Origin: an uncultured Prevotella sp.
GTDB lineage: Bacteria > Bacteroidota > Bacteroidia > Bacteroidales > Bacteroidaceae
Direction of reading: 5' to 3'
DNA: 35,910 bases
Assembly (NCBI GenBank): GCA_900319715.1
Contig: ONPM01000045.1
Span: forward strand, 1-35,910
Shown here: in pieces, positions 16,765 to 25,325 of the stretch
Layout of the letters: each line of letters opens with the position of its first letter
Numbering within the stretch: the stretch's first letter is position 1
Notes under the pieces: generated by a model
Told to the model about the DNA's origin: nothing
The model's database searches: none
What the model saw: the letters and a program-made list of their open reading frames with translations, nothing else
Program-made: the position numbers and the translations under genes

Positions 16765-17340
16765 TTACTGGATCTCCCAACCGATAGCCGAAGCGCCGAG
16801 TACGGCAGCAGAGGCACCGTCGAGACCACTTACCAGGAACTGAGCCTTGTTCTTGAAGATGTTCATGACGTGGGCATTGTAGGCTTCGCGAATTGGCTTC
16901 ATAATCAGTTCGCCGGCCTTCACCATGCCGCCGAAGAAGATGAACGCCTCAGGCGAAGAGAAGGCTGCGAAGTCGGCACAAGCCTCACCGAGCATCTTAC
17001 CTGTGAACTCATAAATTTCCTTGGCAAGTTCGTCGCCCTTGCCTGCTGCAATAGACACGTCGAGAGAGGTAATTTTCTCCGGATCCATATCACGGAGCAG
17101 TGACGGACGGTCAGTCTTGGCCAGCAGTTCGCGGGCCGTACGGGCAACACCAGTTGCGGAGCAATAAGCCTCCAGACAACCAGTACGTCCGCAGCCACAA
17201 CTGCGTCCCTCAGCACCACGAACCATCGTGACGTGACCCAACTCTCCGGCGAAGCCGTCATGTCCATAAAGAAGTTGGCCGTTCACAACGATACCAGAGC
17301 CGACACCCGTACCGAGGGTGATGACGATAAAGTTCTTCAT
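16765..17340 (-). CDS. C-terminal fragment of the ROK kinase
   Basis: A 191-residue fragment if it begins at the ATG at 17340 (MKNFIVITLGTGVGSG), which is a natural internal Met of the family. The reading frame is open further upstream (to an ATG at 17433), but that part is out of frame with the real kinase and has no family resemblance, so I reject that start. It holds the GELGH sugar-binding and CGCGRTGCLE zinc-binding motifs and a normal family C-terminus. Confidence 0.65.
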   Translation of the reverse strand: MKNFIVITLGTGVGSGIVVNGQLLYGHDGFAGELGHVTMVRGAEGRSCGCGRTGCLEAYCSATGVARTARELLAKTDRPSLLRDMDPEKITSLDVSIAAGKGDELAKEIYEFTGKMLGEACADFAAFSSPEAFIFFGGMVKAGELIMKPIREAYNAHVMNIFKNKAQFLVSGLDGASAAVLGASAIGWEIQ

Positions 17341-17717
17341 GCCGCGGTGGCGTCGTTGGTCAGGGCGACGGGAATGTTGTTCAAACGCTCGCTGAACAGT
17401 TTGGCCAAAGGCACTACGCCATTCTTTGCCCAAGAGAGATTCGGGGCGAACTCAATCGTACCATTATAATAATTACCGTTGGGAGCGCCTATACCCATGG
17501 CTTTGATTTTCTCGATGCCGCCTACCTGGTCGATGATTACCTGCAGTGCCTCAACACAGGCGTCCACATAGTCTTCCACTTTTTCGTAGGTGCCGGTCTT
17601 GATGGCTGTCGTTGCCTTGATCTCACCACGGGCATCCACGATGCCGAAAACGGAGTTCGTTCCTCCTAAGTCCAAGCCGATGACGTATGGCTTGATTGCT
17701 GCATTTTGTTCGTTCAT
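17337..17717 (-). CDS. N-terminal fragment of the ROK kinase
   Basis: A 126-residue fragment starting MNEQNAAIKPYVIGLDLGGTN, which is the normal N-terminus of the family. It contains the phosphate-binding DLGGTN near residue 15 and the catalytic Asp in LTNDA near 121, then stops at TGA. Upstream is a promoter with a 20-base spacer. The stop overlaps the ATG of the second fragment as ATGA, which could allow translational coupling. Confidence 0.7.
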   Translation of the reverse strand: MNEQNAAIKPYVIGLDLGGTNSVFGIVDARGEIKATTAIKTGTYEKVEDYVDACVEALQVIIDQVGGIEKIKAMGIGAPNGNYYNGTIEFAPNLSWAKNGVVPLAKLFSERLNNIPVALTNDATAA

Positions 17718-17755
17718 TTTGATGGTTTTTATGTTTATAATTCATTATTTGGGTA

Positions 17756-17788
17756 CAAAGTTACAAATTATCTTTGAATTGAGCAAAA
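17756..17788 (-). promoter_or_regulatory. Promoter of the ROK kinase gene
   Basis: On the minus strand there is TAACTTTG (17756-17763) with TTTTG (17784-17788), 20 bases between the TTG and the -7 box. The predicted leader is about 32 bases. A strong promoter signal in front of a broken gene suggests the damage is recent. Confidence 0.7.
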
Positions 17789-17884
17789 CAATATATGAGA
17801 TTTAACATTTAAACTTTTCCCCAATATTAGAATGCTTTCCGATAACCAAAAGAACGACCTCTGATATCATAGTTAGCGGAAACT

Positions 17885-17913
17885 AAATGTTAAATGTTAA
17901 TTGTTAATTGTTA
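17885..17913. repeat. Direct short-word repeat (TTAAATG / TTAATTG) upstream of the LysE gene
   Basis: Two copies of TTAAATG-type and two of TTAATTG-type 7-base words follow each other, ending just before the -33 element of the LysE promoter. Similar in style to the spacers in the SusCD operon. No inverted partner found nearby. Confidence 0.6.
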
Positions 17914-17919
17914 TTTTGG

Positions 17920-17950
17920 TTGGACGTTTCGATATATTTTTGTACCTTTG
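17920..17950 (+). promoter_or_regulatory. Promoter of the LysE-type exporter gene
   Basis: TTGG (17920-17923) and TACCTTTG (17943-17950) with 20 bases between the TTG and the box. The predicted transcription start is about 17954-17957, only a few bases before the ATG at 17959. Confidence 0.7.
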
Positions 17951-17958
17951 CACTCGAT

Positions 17959-18624
17959 ATGCCGATACATATACCTATTAATATATTGGATTTCATCTTC
18001 AAGGGGATGATGATCGGGATGATTGCCAGTGCTCCGATGGGACCCGTCGGCATCCTTTGTGTGCAGCGAACGCTGAACAAGGGACGTTGGTATGGTATGG
18101 CCACCGGTGTGGGGGCTGCCGTCAGCGACATCCTTTATGCGGGCTTCGCAGGCTTCGGTATGTCGTTCGTGATGGACTTGATCAACAACGACCAGAACCG
18201 TTTCTATCTGCAGATGGGCGGTAGTATCATGCTGTTGTGCTTTGGCCTGTACACTTATAAGTCTGACCCGACGAGGAAGATGCACCAATCAGGACAACAG
18301 AAGGGAACGCTGTGGTATAACACGTGGACGGCATTCCTCGTGACGTTCTCCAATCCGCTGATTATCTTTCTCTTCCTGGCCCTTTATGCCCAGTTCGCCT
18401 TCGTGTTGCCCGACCATCCGTTCGAGATGCTCGTGGGCTTTGCCAGCATCGTGGGCGGCGCCTTGTTATGGTGGTGGGGACTGACGTGGCTGGTGGACCG
18501 CATCCGTACGAAGTTCGACACGGCAGGAATCCGCATCATCAATCAGATTATCGGTGGGGCTGTGGTCATCGGTTCCGTCTTGATGCTCTTGGGCCTGACG
18601 ACCAACCTAATTCGCTTTTTCTGA
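17959..18624 (+). CDS. LysE/RhtB-family inner-membrane amino-acid exporter
   Basis: A 221-residue membrane protein of the LysE translocator superfamily, which exports amino acids or similar small solutes. About six hydrophobic segments are visible. The family signature near the N-terminus is ASAPMGPVGILCVQRTLNKG, followed by GVGAAVSDILYAGFAGFG and, mid-protein, FSNPLIIFLFLALYAQF. The frame is open 17 codons further upstream, but that part lies upstream of the likely transcription start, so I use ATG 17959 (MPIHIPINILDF). A second candidate is ATG 18007, preceded by AAGGGG, which would remove the start of the first segment. The substrate cannot be told from sequence. Confidence 0.85.
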   Translation: MPIHIPINILDFIFKGMMIGMIASAPMGPVGILCVQRTLNKGRWYGMATGVGAAVSDILYAGFAGFGMSFVMDLINNDQNRFYLQMGGSIMLLCFGLYTYKSDPTRKMHQSGQQKGTLWYNTWTAFLVTFSNPLIIFLFLALYAQFAFVLPDHPFEMLVGFASIVGGALLWWWGLTWLVDRIRTKFDTAGIRIINQIIGGAVVIGSVLMLLGLTTNLIRFF

Positions 18625-18656
18625 CGACAACTATGACAACATAGAAAACTCGAAAT

Positions 18657-19202
18657 ATGTTTGTAGCACAGGAATTAAGAAAGAAGAATATCGCAGAATA
18701 TCTGTTGTATATGTGGCAGGTGGAGGACACAATACGGGCGTTCGACTGCTCGCTGAGAAGAATCCGCGACGAGTATGTCAGCCGCTTTGAATATACGGAA
18801 GAACAGAAAGAGGAAGAGGTCGACTGGTTCGGGAATCTTATTAGGATGATGAACCAGGAGGGCTGCCGGGAAAGGGGACACCTGCAGATCAACAAGGTGA
18901 CGATGCAGATGCTGATTGAGTTGCATGAACAGTTGCTGCAGTCGCCGAAGTTCCCGTTTTACAACACGGCGTACTACAAGGTTCTGCCGTTCATTGTGGA
19001 ACTGCGCAACCATGGGGCAAACAAGGAAGAGAATGAGATTGAGACGTGTTTCAACTCGCTTTACGGTGTGATGCTGCTGCGTCTGCAAAAGAAGAATGTC
19101 TCGCCTGAGACAGCCCACGCCGTGAAAGAGATTTCCACTTTCATCGGCATGCTCAGCGACTATTATCACAAAGATAAGGCAGAAGGATTGAAGTTTGAAT
19201 AA
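18657..19202 (+). CDS. DUF4924 family protein
   Basis: A 181-residue soluble, largely helical protein beginning MFVAQELRKKNIAEYLLYMWQ. I recognise it as the Bacteroidetes-restricted DUF4924 family, whose function is unknown. It has no signal peptide, membrane segment or obvious active site. It starts 32 bases after the LysE gene on the same strand and may be cotranscribed with it. The spacer before it (18623-18644) and the inverted repeat after it (19226-19329) share the word CAACTATGACAAC. Confidence 0.8.
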   Translation: MFVAQELRKKNIAEYLLYMWQVEDTIRAFDCSLRRIRDEYVSRFEYTEEQKEEEVDWFGNLIRMMNQEGCRERGHLQINKVTMQMLIELHEQLLQSPKFPFYNTAYYKVLPFIVELRNHGANKEENEIETCFNSLYGVMLLRLQKKNVSPETAHAVKEISTFIGMLSDYYHKDKAEGLKFE

Positions 19203-19225
19203 GAAAACAAGATAATGCTAATGAT

Positions 19226-19329
19226 AACGACAACTGGGACAACTATGACAACTATGACCTACGACGGCAACTGCCGTCTGCGGAGTTGGAAAGGTTCTGG
19301 AAGTTGTCTTAGTTGTCATAGTTGTCGTT
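19226..19329. repeat. Inverted repeat built from the word ACAACT (28-base arms)
   Basis: Left arm 19226-19253 contains three ACAACT words and right arm 19302-19329 three AGTTGT words. The arms pair over 28 positions with about three mismatches. A small nested hairpin (GACGGC/GCCGTC, around 19263-19278) lies in the loop. It sits between DUF4924 and rfbD, both on the plus strand. Confidence 0.8.
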
Positions 19330-19347
19330 AAAATAAATAGTTGTTGT

Positions 19348-20196
19348 ATGAAGATATTGATTACGGGCTGTAATGGCCAATTGGGAAATGAAATGCAGTT
19401 GCTGGAGAAGGTGAATCCCCAGCATACCTATTTTAATACGGACGTGGCAGAACTGGACATCACCAACCAAGAGGCCGTTGAGGCGTTCGTGAGCGAGAAT
19501 GATATTGACGGCATCGTGAACTGTGCTGCCTATACCGCTGTTGACAAGGCGGAAGAGAATCAAGAACTGTGCCATCTGCTGAATGCTGTGGCGCCAGGTT
19601 ACTTGGCTGAAGCCGTCGGCAAGTGTGGTGGATGGATGATACAGATTTCGACGGACTACGTGTTCGACGGCACGAACCATACACCGTATGTCGAGACCGA
19701 TCCTGTGTGTCCGAACAGTGTCTATGGTTCGACGAAACTCGACGGAGAGAAGGCTGTGATGGCTGCCTGTGAGCAGTCGGTGATTATCCGTACAGCGTGG
19801 CTGTACTCCACTTTCGGCAACAACTTTGTGAAGACGATGATCCGTCTGGGCAAGGAGAAGCCAGAGTTGGGTGTAATCTTCGATCAGATAGGTACGCCGA
19901 CTTATGCCCGTGACCTTGCTGTGGCTATCTTTGCCGCCATCAATCAGGGCGTGAAACCCGGACTCTATCACTTCTCGAACGAGGGCGTCATCTCGTGGTA
20001 CGACTTCACAAAGGCCATCCATCGCATCGCCGGTATCACGACCTGTCACGTTCGTCCTCTTCACACCGAAGAGTATCCGACGCCCGCCGCCCGTCCGCAC
20101 TACTCCGTGCTCGACAAGACCAAAATCAAACAGACCTATGGTATTGAGGTGCCCTATTGGGAAGAAAGCCTCTCTGAGTGTATTGCAAAATTATGA
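19348..20196 (+). CDS. rfbD: dTDP-4-dehydrorhamnose reductase
   Basis: A 282-residue short-chain dehydrogenase/reductase that makes dTDP-L-rhamnose from dTDP-4-dehydro-L-rhamnose with NAD(P)H, the last step of the pathway. It begins [16 protein letters not shown] with the Rossmann-fold GxxGxxG nucleotide motif, has STDYVFDG near 108 and the catalytic YxxxK in [13 protein letters not shown] near 130. The length is normal. The stop overlaps the prfC start as ATGA (20193-20196), so the two are translationally coupled. The first enzyme of the pathway, rfbA, lies 9 kb away on the other strand; rfbB and rfbC are not in the window. Confidence 0.93.
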   Translation: MKILITGCNGQLGNEMQLLEKVNPQHTYFNTDVAELDITNQEAVEAFVSENDIDGIVNCAAYTAVDKAEENQELCHLLNAVAPGYLAEAVGKCGGWMIQISTDYVFDGTNHTPYVETDPVCPNSVYGSTKLDGEKAVMAACEQSVIIRTAWLYSTFGNNFVKTMIRLGKEKPELGVIFDQIGTPTYARDLAVAIFAAINQGVKPGLYHFSNEGVISWYDFTKAIHRIAGITTCHVRPLHTEEYPTPAARPHYSVLDKTKIKQTYGIEVPYWEESLSECIAKL

Positions 20197-21782
20197 ATCA
20201 AGAGATAGATAGAAGAAGGACATTTGCGATCATATCGCACCCGGATGCCGGTAAGACGACGCTGACAGAGAAGTTCCTGCTGTTCGGTGGTCAGATACAG
20301 GTGGCCGGTGCCGTCAAGAACAATAAGATCAAGAAGACGGCTACCTCTGACTGGATGGACATAGAGAAACAGCGTGGTATCTCGGTGTCAACCTCTGTGA
20401 TGGAGTTCGACTACCAGCCCGAGGGCTCAGACATTGAATACAAAGTGAATATCCTCGACACCCCGGGTCACCAGGACTTTGCTGAGGATACCTTCCGCAC
20501 GCTGACGGCTGTCGATTCAGCGATCATCGTCGTGGATGGCGCGAAGGGTGTGGAGACACAGACCAGGAAACTGATGACCGTCTGCCGCATGAGGAAGACA
20601 CCCGTCATCATCTTCATCAACAAGATGGACCGTGAGGGGCGTGATCCCTTTGACCTGCTTGACGAACTCGAACAGGAACTGGAGATCAGCGTGCGTCCCC
20701 TGTCTTGGCCCATCAATCAGGGTGCGAAGTTCAAGGGCGTGTATAATATCTATGAGCAGAAACTTGACCTCTTCACTCCCGATAAGCAGCGCGTGACGGA
20801 GAAGGTGGAGGTGGATATCGACAGCGCGGAACTCGACGAGCGGGTAGGGGAGCAGGATGCTCAGAAACTGCGTGAGGACTTGGAACTCGTCGATGGCGTC
20901 TATCCCGAATTCGACGTTGAGACATATAGAAACGCTGAAGTGGCACCCGTGTTCTTTGGTTCTGCTTTGAACAATTTCGGTGTACAGGAACTGCTGAACT
21001 GCTTTGTGGAGATCGCCCCATCGCCTCGTCCGACGAAGGCCGAGGAGCGCGACGTGCAGCCCGAAGAACCGAAGTTTACGGGCTTTATCTTCAAGATTAC
21101 AGCCAATATCGATCCCAACCATCGTTCGTGTGTCGCCTTCTGTAAGGTGTGTAGTGGTCAGTTTCGCCGTAACCAGCCCTATCTGCATGTGCGGCAGGGG
21201 AAGACAATGCGCTTCACCTCACCCACGCAGTTTATGGCCCAGCGCAAGTCGACCATCGATGAGGCGTGGCCGGGAGATATCGTAGGACTGCCTGATACGG
21301 GTGGTATATTTAAGATAGGTGATACCCTGACGGAAGGGGAACAACTGCATTTCCGTGGATTACCTTCGTTCTCACCGGAGTTGTTCAAGTATATCGAGAA
21401 CGATGACCCGATGAAGTCGAAGCAGTTGCAGAAGGGTATCGACCAGCTGATGGACGAGGGTGTGGCCCAGTTGTTCGTCAACCAGTTCAACAACCGTAAG
21501 ATTATTGGCACTGTAGGCCAGTTGCAGTTTGAGGTGATCCAGTATCGTTTAGAGAATGAGTACAATGCCAAGTGCCGCTGGGAACCCGTTCATCTGTATA
21601 AGGCCTGTTGGATCGAGAGTGACGATGACGCCGAGTTGGAGAACTTCAAGAAGCGCAAGTACCAGTATATGGCCAAGGACAAGGAGGGCCGTGATGTGTT
21701 CCTCGCAGACTCTGGTTATGTATTGTCAATGGCGCAGGAGGACTTCAAGCATATCAAGTTCCACTTTACGAGTGAATTCTGA
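20193..21782 (+). CDS. prfC: Peptide chain release factor 3
   Basis: A 529-residue translational GTPase that recycles RF1/RF2 from the ribosome after termination. It begins [20 protein letters not shown] with the P-loop HPDAGKTT; switch I is [10 protein letters not shown], the G3 motif is DTPGHQDF and the G4 motif NKMDRE. The EF-G-like downstream domains are complete and end at KFHFTSEF. An in-frame ATG at 20178 lies inside rfbD, but the ATGA overlap at 20193 and the family N-terminus support 20193. The stop shares one base with the next start (TGATG), making a tight rfbD-prfC-Sua5/YrdC run. Confidence 0.95.
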   Translation: MNQEIDRRRTFAIISHPDAGKTTLTEKFLLFGGQIQVAGAVKNNKIKKTATSDWMDIEKQRGISVSTSVMEFDYQPEGSDIEYKVNILDTPGHQDFAEDTFRTLTAVDSAIIVVDGAKGVETQTRKLMTVCRMRKTPVIIFINKMDREGRDPFDLLDELEQELEISVRPLSWPINQGAKFKGVYNIYEQKLDLFTPDKQRVTEKVEVDIDSAELDERVGEQDAQKLREDLELVDGVYPEFDVETYRNAEVAPVFFGSALNNFGVQELLNCFVEIAPSPRPTKAEERDVQPEEPKFTGFIFKITANIDPNHRSCVAFCKVCSGQFRRNQPYLHVRQGKTMRFTSPTQFMAQRKSTIDEAWPGDIVGLPDTGGIFKIGDTLTEGEQLHFRGLPSFSPELFKYIENDDPMKSKQLQKGIDQLMDEGVAQLFVNQFNNRKIIGTVGQLQFEVIQYRLENEYNAKCRWEPVHLYKACWIESDDDAELENFKKRKYQYMAKDKEGRDVFLADSGYVLSMAQEDFKHIKFHFTSEF

Positions 21783-22363
21783 TGACGAGAGAAGAAGATA
21801 TCAAGAAGGCAGTTGAGACGATGCGGAAGGGTGGGGTCATCCTCTATCCGACGGATACTGTCTGGGGCATCGGCTGTGATGCCACGAATGTAGATGCTGT
21901 GAAACGGGTGTATGCCATCAAGCAGCGTGATGACTCGAAGGCGCTTATCTGTCTGGTGGACAGTGATGCAAGGATGCAACGCTATTTCAGAACTGTTCCT
22001 GATGTTGCATGGCAGCTTGTCGACAGCCTGAAAGAAAGCGATGCCAAGCCGACAACGCTCATCCTCGATGGCGCTATTAATCTGGCAGAGAATCTGATTG
22101 CCGATGATGGCAGCGTGGGAATCCGCATCACCAACGAACCCTTCTCTAAGGAACTCTGCTATCGTTTCCAGAAGGCCGTCGTCTCAACCTCGGCGAATAT
22201 CAGCGGAGAACCTGCAGCGCAGAATTACTGCGACATCGACCCTCGGATTATCGAGGCTGTCGATTATGTGTGTTGGTCGCGTCGTCAGGAGCATAAGCCC
22301 CACACACCGTCGAGCATCATCAAACTCAAAGAAAACGGAGAAGTAGAAATAATCAGGAAGTGA
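21782..22363 (+). CDS. Threonylcarbamoyl-AMP synthase, Sua5/YrdC family
   Basis: A 193-residue YrdC-domain protein. The family makes L-threonylcarbamoyladenylate from Thr, bicarbonate and ATP for the t6A37 modification of ANN-decoding tRNAs. Visible: GGVILYPTDTVWGIGCDA near 18, the KQRDDSKAL loop near 47 and STSANISG near 137. It lacks the extra C-terminal Sua5 domain, so it is the short form. It starts at the overlapping TGATG with prfC, so it is coupled to translation factors, which fits a decoding role. Short YrdC-like paralogues (YciO, YwlC) exist, so the exact activity is likely but not certain. Confidence 0.88.
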   Translation: MTREEDIKKAVETMRKGGVILYPTDTVWGIGCDATNVDAVKRVYAIKQRDDSKALICLVDSDARMQRYFRTVPDVAWQLVDSLKESDAKPTTLILDGAINLAENLIADDGSVGIRITNEPFSKELCYRFQKAVVSTSANISGEPAAQNYCDIDPRIIEAVDYVCWSRRQEHKPHTPSSIIKLKENGEVEIIRK

Positions 22364-22371
22364 ATCTATAA

Positions 22372-22466
22372 GGCACGAATTACACGAATTATCACGAATA
22401 AATAAATCGAATGACAAATCGCGCGAAAATGAAAATAAATTCGCGTAAATTCGTGAAATTCGTGCC
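22372..22466. repeat. Inverted repeat built from the word CACGAATT (19-base outer arms)
   Basis: Left arm 22372-22390 (two CACGAATT words, with a third partial copy after it) pairs with 22448-22466 with one mismatch. An inner pair CGCGAA/TTCGCG lies in the loop. It fills the gap between the Sua5/YrdC gene and the ClC gene, both on the plus strand. It has no T-tract, so it is not a classical terminator. Confidence 0.8.
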
Positions 22467-22478
22467 AAAAGTAATAGA

Positions 22479-24281
22479 ATGGAAGCAATAAACGATAGTC
22501 ACCCCAACTGGCTTCAGCGGCTGCACGAATGGCGGGTGGAGCATATCAGCGAGAAGATGTTTATGATCATCCTTGCGCTGATTGTCGGTTTCTTTGCGGC
22601 TGTGGCGGCTTTTGTGCTCCATTGGATCATCAACCAGATTGTATATCTGCTTACCAGTTCCTTCGACCGTACTGGAGCCAACTGGCTTTATCTGGTTTAT
22701 CCCGTTGTCGGTATCTATCTGACGTCTTTGTTCGTCCGATATATCGTCAAGGACAATATCTCTCATGGTATCACCCGTATCCTTTATGCCATCTCATCTA
22801 ATAAGTCGAGATTGAAGTCCCACAACTGCTGGTCATCGGTTATTGCCTCGGCCATCACCATCGGCTTCGGTGGTTCTGTGGGAGCTGAGGCTCCTATCGT
22901 GCTGACAGGTTCGGCCATTGGTTCGAACCTCGGTAAACTGTTCCACATGGATCGGAAGATGCTGATGACGCTCGTGGGTTGTGGTGCGGCTGGTGCTATC
23001 GCCGGCATCTTTAAGGCCCCGATAGCCGGACTGGTGTTTACGCTGGAGGTGCTGATGATTGACATGACGATGTCGGCCCTGTTGCCAATCCTCGTCTCTT
23101 GTGTGACAGCCACTTGCTTTACCTATATCTTCAGTGGTGATGCGGCGCTGTTTACGTTCCACCTCGACAGCATGTGGTCGGTACAGCGGATTCCGGCTTG
23201 TGTGCTCTTAGGCATCACCTGCGGTTTGGTGTCGCTCTATTTCATCCGGATGATGGGTGCCTGTGAGGATGTGTTTGCCCGTTTCAAGGATAAACCGTAC
23301 GTTCGTCTGGCTATCGGCGGTACGGTGCTGAGTCTGCTCATCTTCTTGTTCCCTGCTCTCTATGGTGAGGGCTATAGCAGCATCAACCTCTTGCTGAACG
23401 GGCGGACGGAAGCAGATTGGAACCAGATTCTGGACAATTCTTTGTTTGCTGGTCAGGGGGTTATGCTGATACCCTTTATAGCGTTGGTATTGCTGACAAA
23501 GGTGATCGCCACTTCGGCCACGAATGGTGGTGGTGGTTGCGGCGGTACGTTTGCACCCTCGCTGTTCATCGGGTGCTTTGCAGGCTTCCTCTTCTCCCGT
23601 CTGTGGAATATTAACCAGATTGGTGTCTATGTGCCGGAGAAGAACTTCGCTCTGCTGGGGATGGCTGGTGTGATGTCGGGTGTGATGCATGCCCCGTTGA
23701 CGGGTGTGTTCCTGATTGCAGAACTGACAGGTGGTTATACGATGTTTATGCCACTAATGATTGTCAGCGTCTGTGCCTATCTCACCATCATCGTCTTCGA
23801 ACCTCATAGTATCTATGGTTCCCGTCTGGCCCGTCAGGGGAAACTGCTGACGCATCATACTGACCATGCTGTACTGACACTGATGAATCTGGATTCTGTC
23901 ATCGAGCGTGATTATCTGAGTGTAACCCCTGATATGGAATTGGGACAGATTGTACATAAGATTAGCCGCAGCCACTCTACGGTGCTGCCTGTGCTCGATG
24001 CAGCAGGTATGCTGTTGGGTGAGATAGACATTATGAAAATTCGCAATGTCGTTTTCCGCATCGAACTCTATCATCATTTTAAGGCTGCCCAATTGATGAC
24101 AGAGCCCAAGGCTCGTCTGAGTGATGCAACGCCGATGGCTGATGTGATGCGTGCTTTTGATGATACTGGTGCCAATTGGTTGCCGGTATTTGATGTCGAT
24201 AACCGTCTGATGGGCTATGTCTCCCGCCAACGTATCTATACGATGTATCGTAAGATGGTGGCAGATATGTCAGAAGATTAG
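22479..24281 (+). CDS. ClC-family chloride channel/antiporter with C-terminal CBS pair
   Basis: A 600-residue inner-membrane ClC protein, moving chloride (or fluoride) and possibly protons. About 10-12 hydrophobic segments lie in residues 25-440. Selectivity elements: GGSVGAEAPIVLTGSAIGS near 130 (the GxEGP-type motif with the gating Glu present) and GGGCGGTFAPSLFIGCFAG near 350 (the GxFxP motif). Residues about 455-600 hold two CBS domains (LDSVIERDYLSVTPDMELGQ and DATPMADVMRAFDDTGANWLP), which usually bind adenine nucleotides and regulate the channel. The length is typical of the CBS-containing subgroup. It stands alone after an inverted repeat and 20 bases before fmt. Confidence 0.93.
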   Translation: MEAINDSHPNWLQRLHEWRVEHISEKMFMIILALIVGFFAAVAAFVLHWIINQIVYLLTSSFDRTGANWLYLVYPVVGIYLTSLFVRYIVKDNISHGITRILYAISSNKSRLKSHNCWSSVIASAITIGFGGSVGAEAPIVLTGSAIGSNLGKLFHMDRKMLMTLVGCGAAGAIAGIFKAPIAGLVFTLEVLMIDMTMSALLPILVSCVTATCFTYIFSGDAALFTFHLDSMWSVQRIPACVLLGITCGLVSLYFIRMMGACEDVFARFKDKPYVRLAIGGTVLSLLIFLFPALYGEGYSSINLLLNGRTEADWNQILDNSLFAGQGVMLIPFIALVLLTKVIATSATNGGGGCGGTFAPSLFIGCFAGFLFSRLWNINQIGVYVPEKNFALLGMAGVMSGVMHAPLTGVFLIAELTGGYTMFMPLMIVSVCAYLTIIVFEPHSIYGSRLARQGKLLTHHTDHAVLTLMNLDSVIERDYLSVTPDMELGQIVHKISRSHSTVLPVLDAAGMLLGEIDIMKIRNVVFRIELYHHFKAAQLMTEPKARLSDATPMADVMRAFDDTGANWLPVFDVDNRLMGYVSRQRIYTMYRKMVADMSED

Positions 24282-24301
24282 CCAGGTTAAAAATAAATAA
24301 T

Positions 24302-25279
24302 ATGGAGAAAAAAGATTTACGTATCGTGTTTATGGGGACGCCGGAGTTTGCGGTGGAGACCCTGAAAGCACTGGTGGAGAATGAGTATAACGTGGTGGCT
24401 GTAGTGACGCAGCCAGACAAGGCCGTAGGCCGCCATCAGACGGAGGTGCAGGCTTCTGCCGTCAAGCAGTATGCCTTGGAGAAAGGATTGCCTGTGCTGC
24501 AGCCAGAGAAGATGAAAGACCCCGCTTTCGTCGAGGAACTCCGTAGTTATAAGGCTAACCTTCAGGTGGTAGTGGCTTTCCGGATGTTGCCCGAAGTGGT
24601 CTGGGATATGCCTGAATACGGTACATTCAACGTTCACGCAGCCTTGCTGCCTCAGTATCGCGGCGCTGCTCCCATCAACTGGGCTGTCATCAACGGTGAG
24701 ACGCAGACGGGTGTCACAACATTCTTCCTTGATAAGGAGATTGACACAGGCCGCATCATCATGCAGAAGCCTTTCGATATTCCCGATGAGGCGGATGTGG
24801 AATATGTTTACGACGGTCTGATGCACCTCGGGGCAGACCTCTGTCTGGAGACTCTCGAGAAGATTATCGTTGCTGATGGTCATCCCGAGAGCATTCCGCA
24901 GGAAGAACTTGAGGCCAAGTTCAGCCGTCTCTATGGCGCCCCAAAAATTTTCAAGAATACATGCGAGATCAACTGGGACCGTCCCTGCAAACGTATCTAT
25001 GACTTCATCCGAGGTCTGAGTCCTTATCCTGGTGCATGGACGCAACTGATGGGACCTGACGGAAAAGCCATAGATCTGAAGATCTTCAAGACCACCAAGA
25101 CGCAGAAGAACGTTGGTATGCGTCCGGGTATGATCGTCATCTATAAGGGCATGCTCTATATCACGACAGCCGACTTCCTGCTCCAGATAGATGAACTTCA
25201 ACTGGCAGGTAAGAAGCGGATGGCAGCCCGGGATTTCTTGAATGGAAATAAAAATTTTGAGAATTATATAATAAAGTAG
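24302..25279 (+). CDS. fmt: Methionyl-tRNA formyltransferase
   Basis: A 325-residue cytoplasmic enzyme that formylates initiator Met-tRNA using 10-formyl-tetrahydrofolate. It begins with RIVFMGTPEFAVETLKAL. The catalytic region is FNVHAALLPQYRGAAPINWA near 105-125 with the Asn and His, and DKEIDTGRI near 145 with the catalytic Asp. The C-terminal tRNA-binding domain is present (about 205-325). Full length. Clustered with other translation-related genes in a co-oriented run. Confidence 0.96.
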   Translation: MEKKDLRIVFMGTPEFAVETLKALVENEYNVVAVVTQPDKAVGRHQTEVQASAVKQYALEKGLPVLQPEKMKDPAFVEELRSYKANLQVVVAFRMLPEVVWDMPEYGTFNVHAALLPQYRGAAPINWAVINGETQTGVTTFFLDKEIDTGRIIMQKPFDIPDEADVEYVYDGLMHLGADLCLETLEKIIVADGHPESIPQEELEAKFSRLYGAPKIFKNTCEINWDRPCKRIYDFIRGLSPYPGAWTQLMGPDGKAIDLKIFKTTKTQKNVGMRPGMIVIYKGMLYITTADFLLQIDELQLAGKKRMAARDFLNGNKNFENYIIK

Positions 25280-25325
25280 TAGGTGTTTGCGTTTCTAAGG
25301 TATAAACATTTAAAAAGTTTTGCCT

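Larger units (their letters stand above)
16765..17717 (-). pseudogene. ROK-family sugar kinase (glucokinase-like), split by an internal out-of-frame deletion
   Basis: Read together, the two reading frames make one ROK kinase of the glucokinase type. The first half has DLGGTN (phosphate binding) and ends in LTNDATAA; the second resumes at GMKNFIVITLGTGVGSG-type sequence (from MKNF) with GHDGFAGELGHV and the zinc motif CGCGRTGCLE. From memory of the family, about 12 residues that normally follow NDANAA are missing, and the frame changes at that point (17337-17340). The junction reads GCGGC then ATGAAG. The deletion could have arisen between two GCGGC copies, one in Ala-Ala codons and one in an Arg-Gly codon pair. 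It could be a true pseudogene, a two-piece enzyme, or a sequencing/assembly error. It has a well-formed promoter. Confidence 0.75.

Noticed and set aside
17337..17433. Programmed ribosomal frameshift in the ROK kinase
   Set aside because: No slippery heptamer or downstream pseudoknot is seen at the junction, and family residues are missing as well as the frame being changed, which a simple frameshift would not explain.
22364..22478. Intrinsic terminator after the Sua5/YrdC gene
   Set aside because: The inverted repeat has no T-tract after the right arm; it is better described with the other word-built inverted repeats.
24317..25201. Open frame of 294 codons antisense to fmt
   Set aside because: Opposite a complete fmt gene with all catalytic motifs; the antisense product shows no recognisable family.
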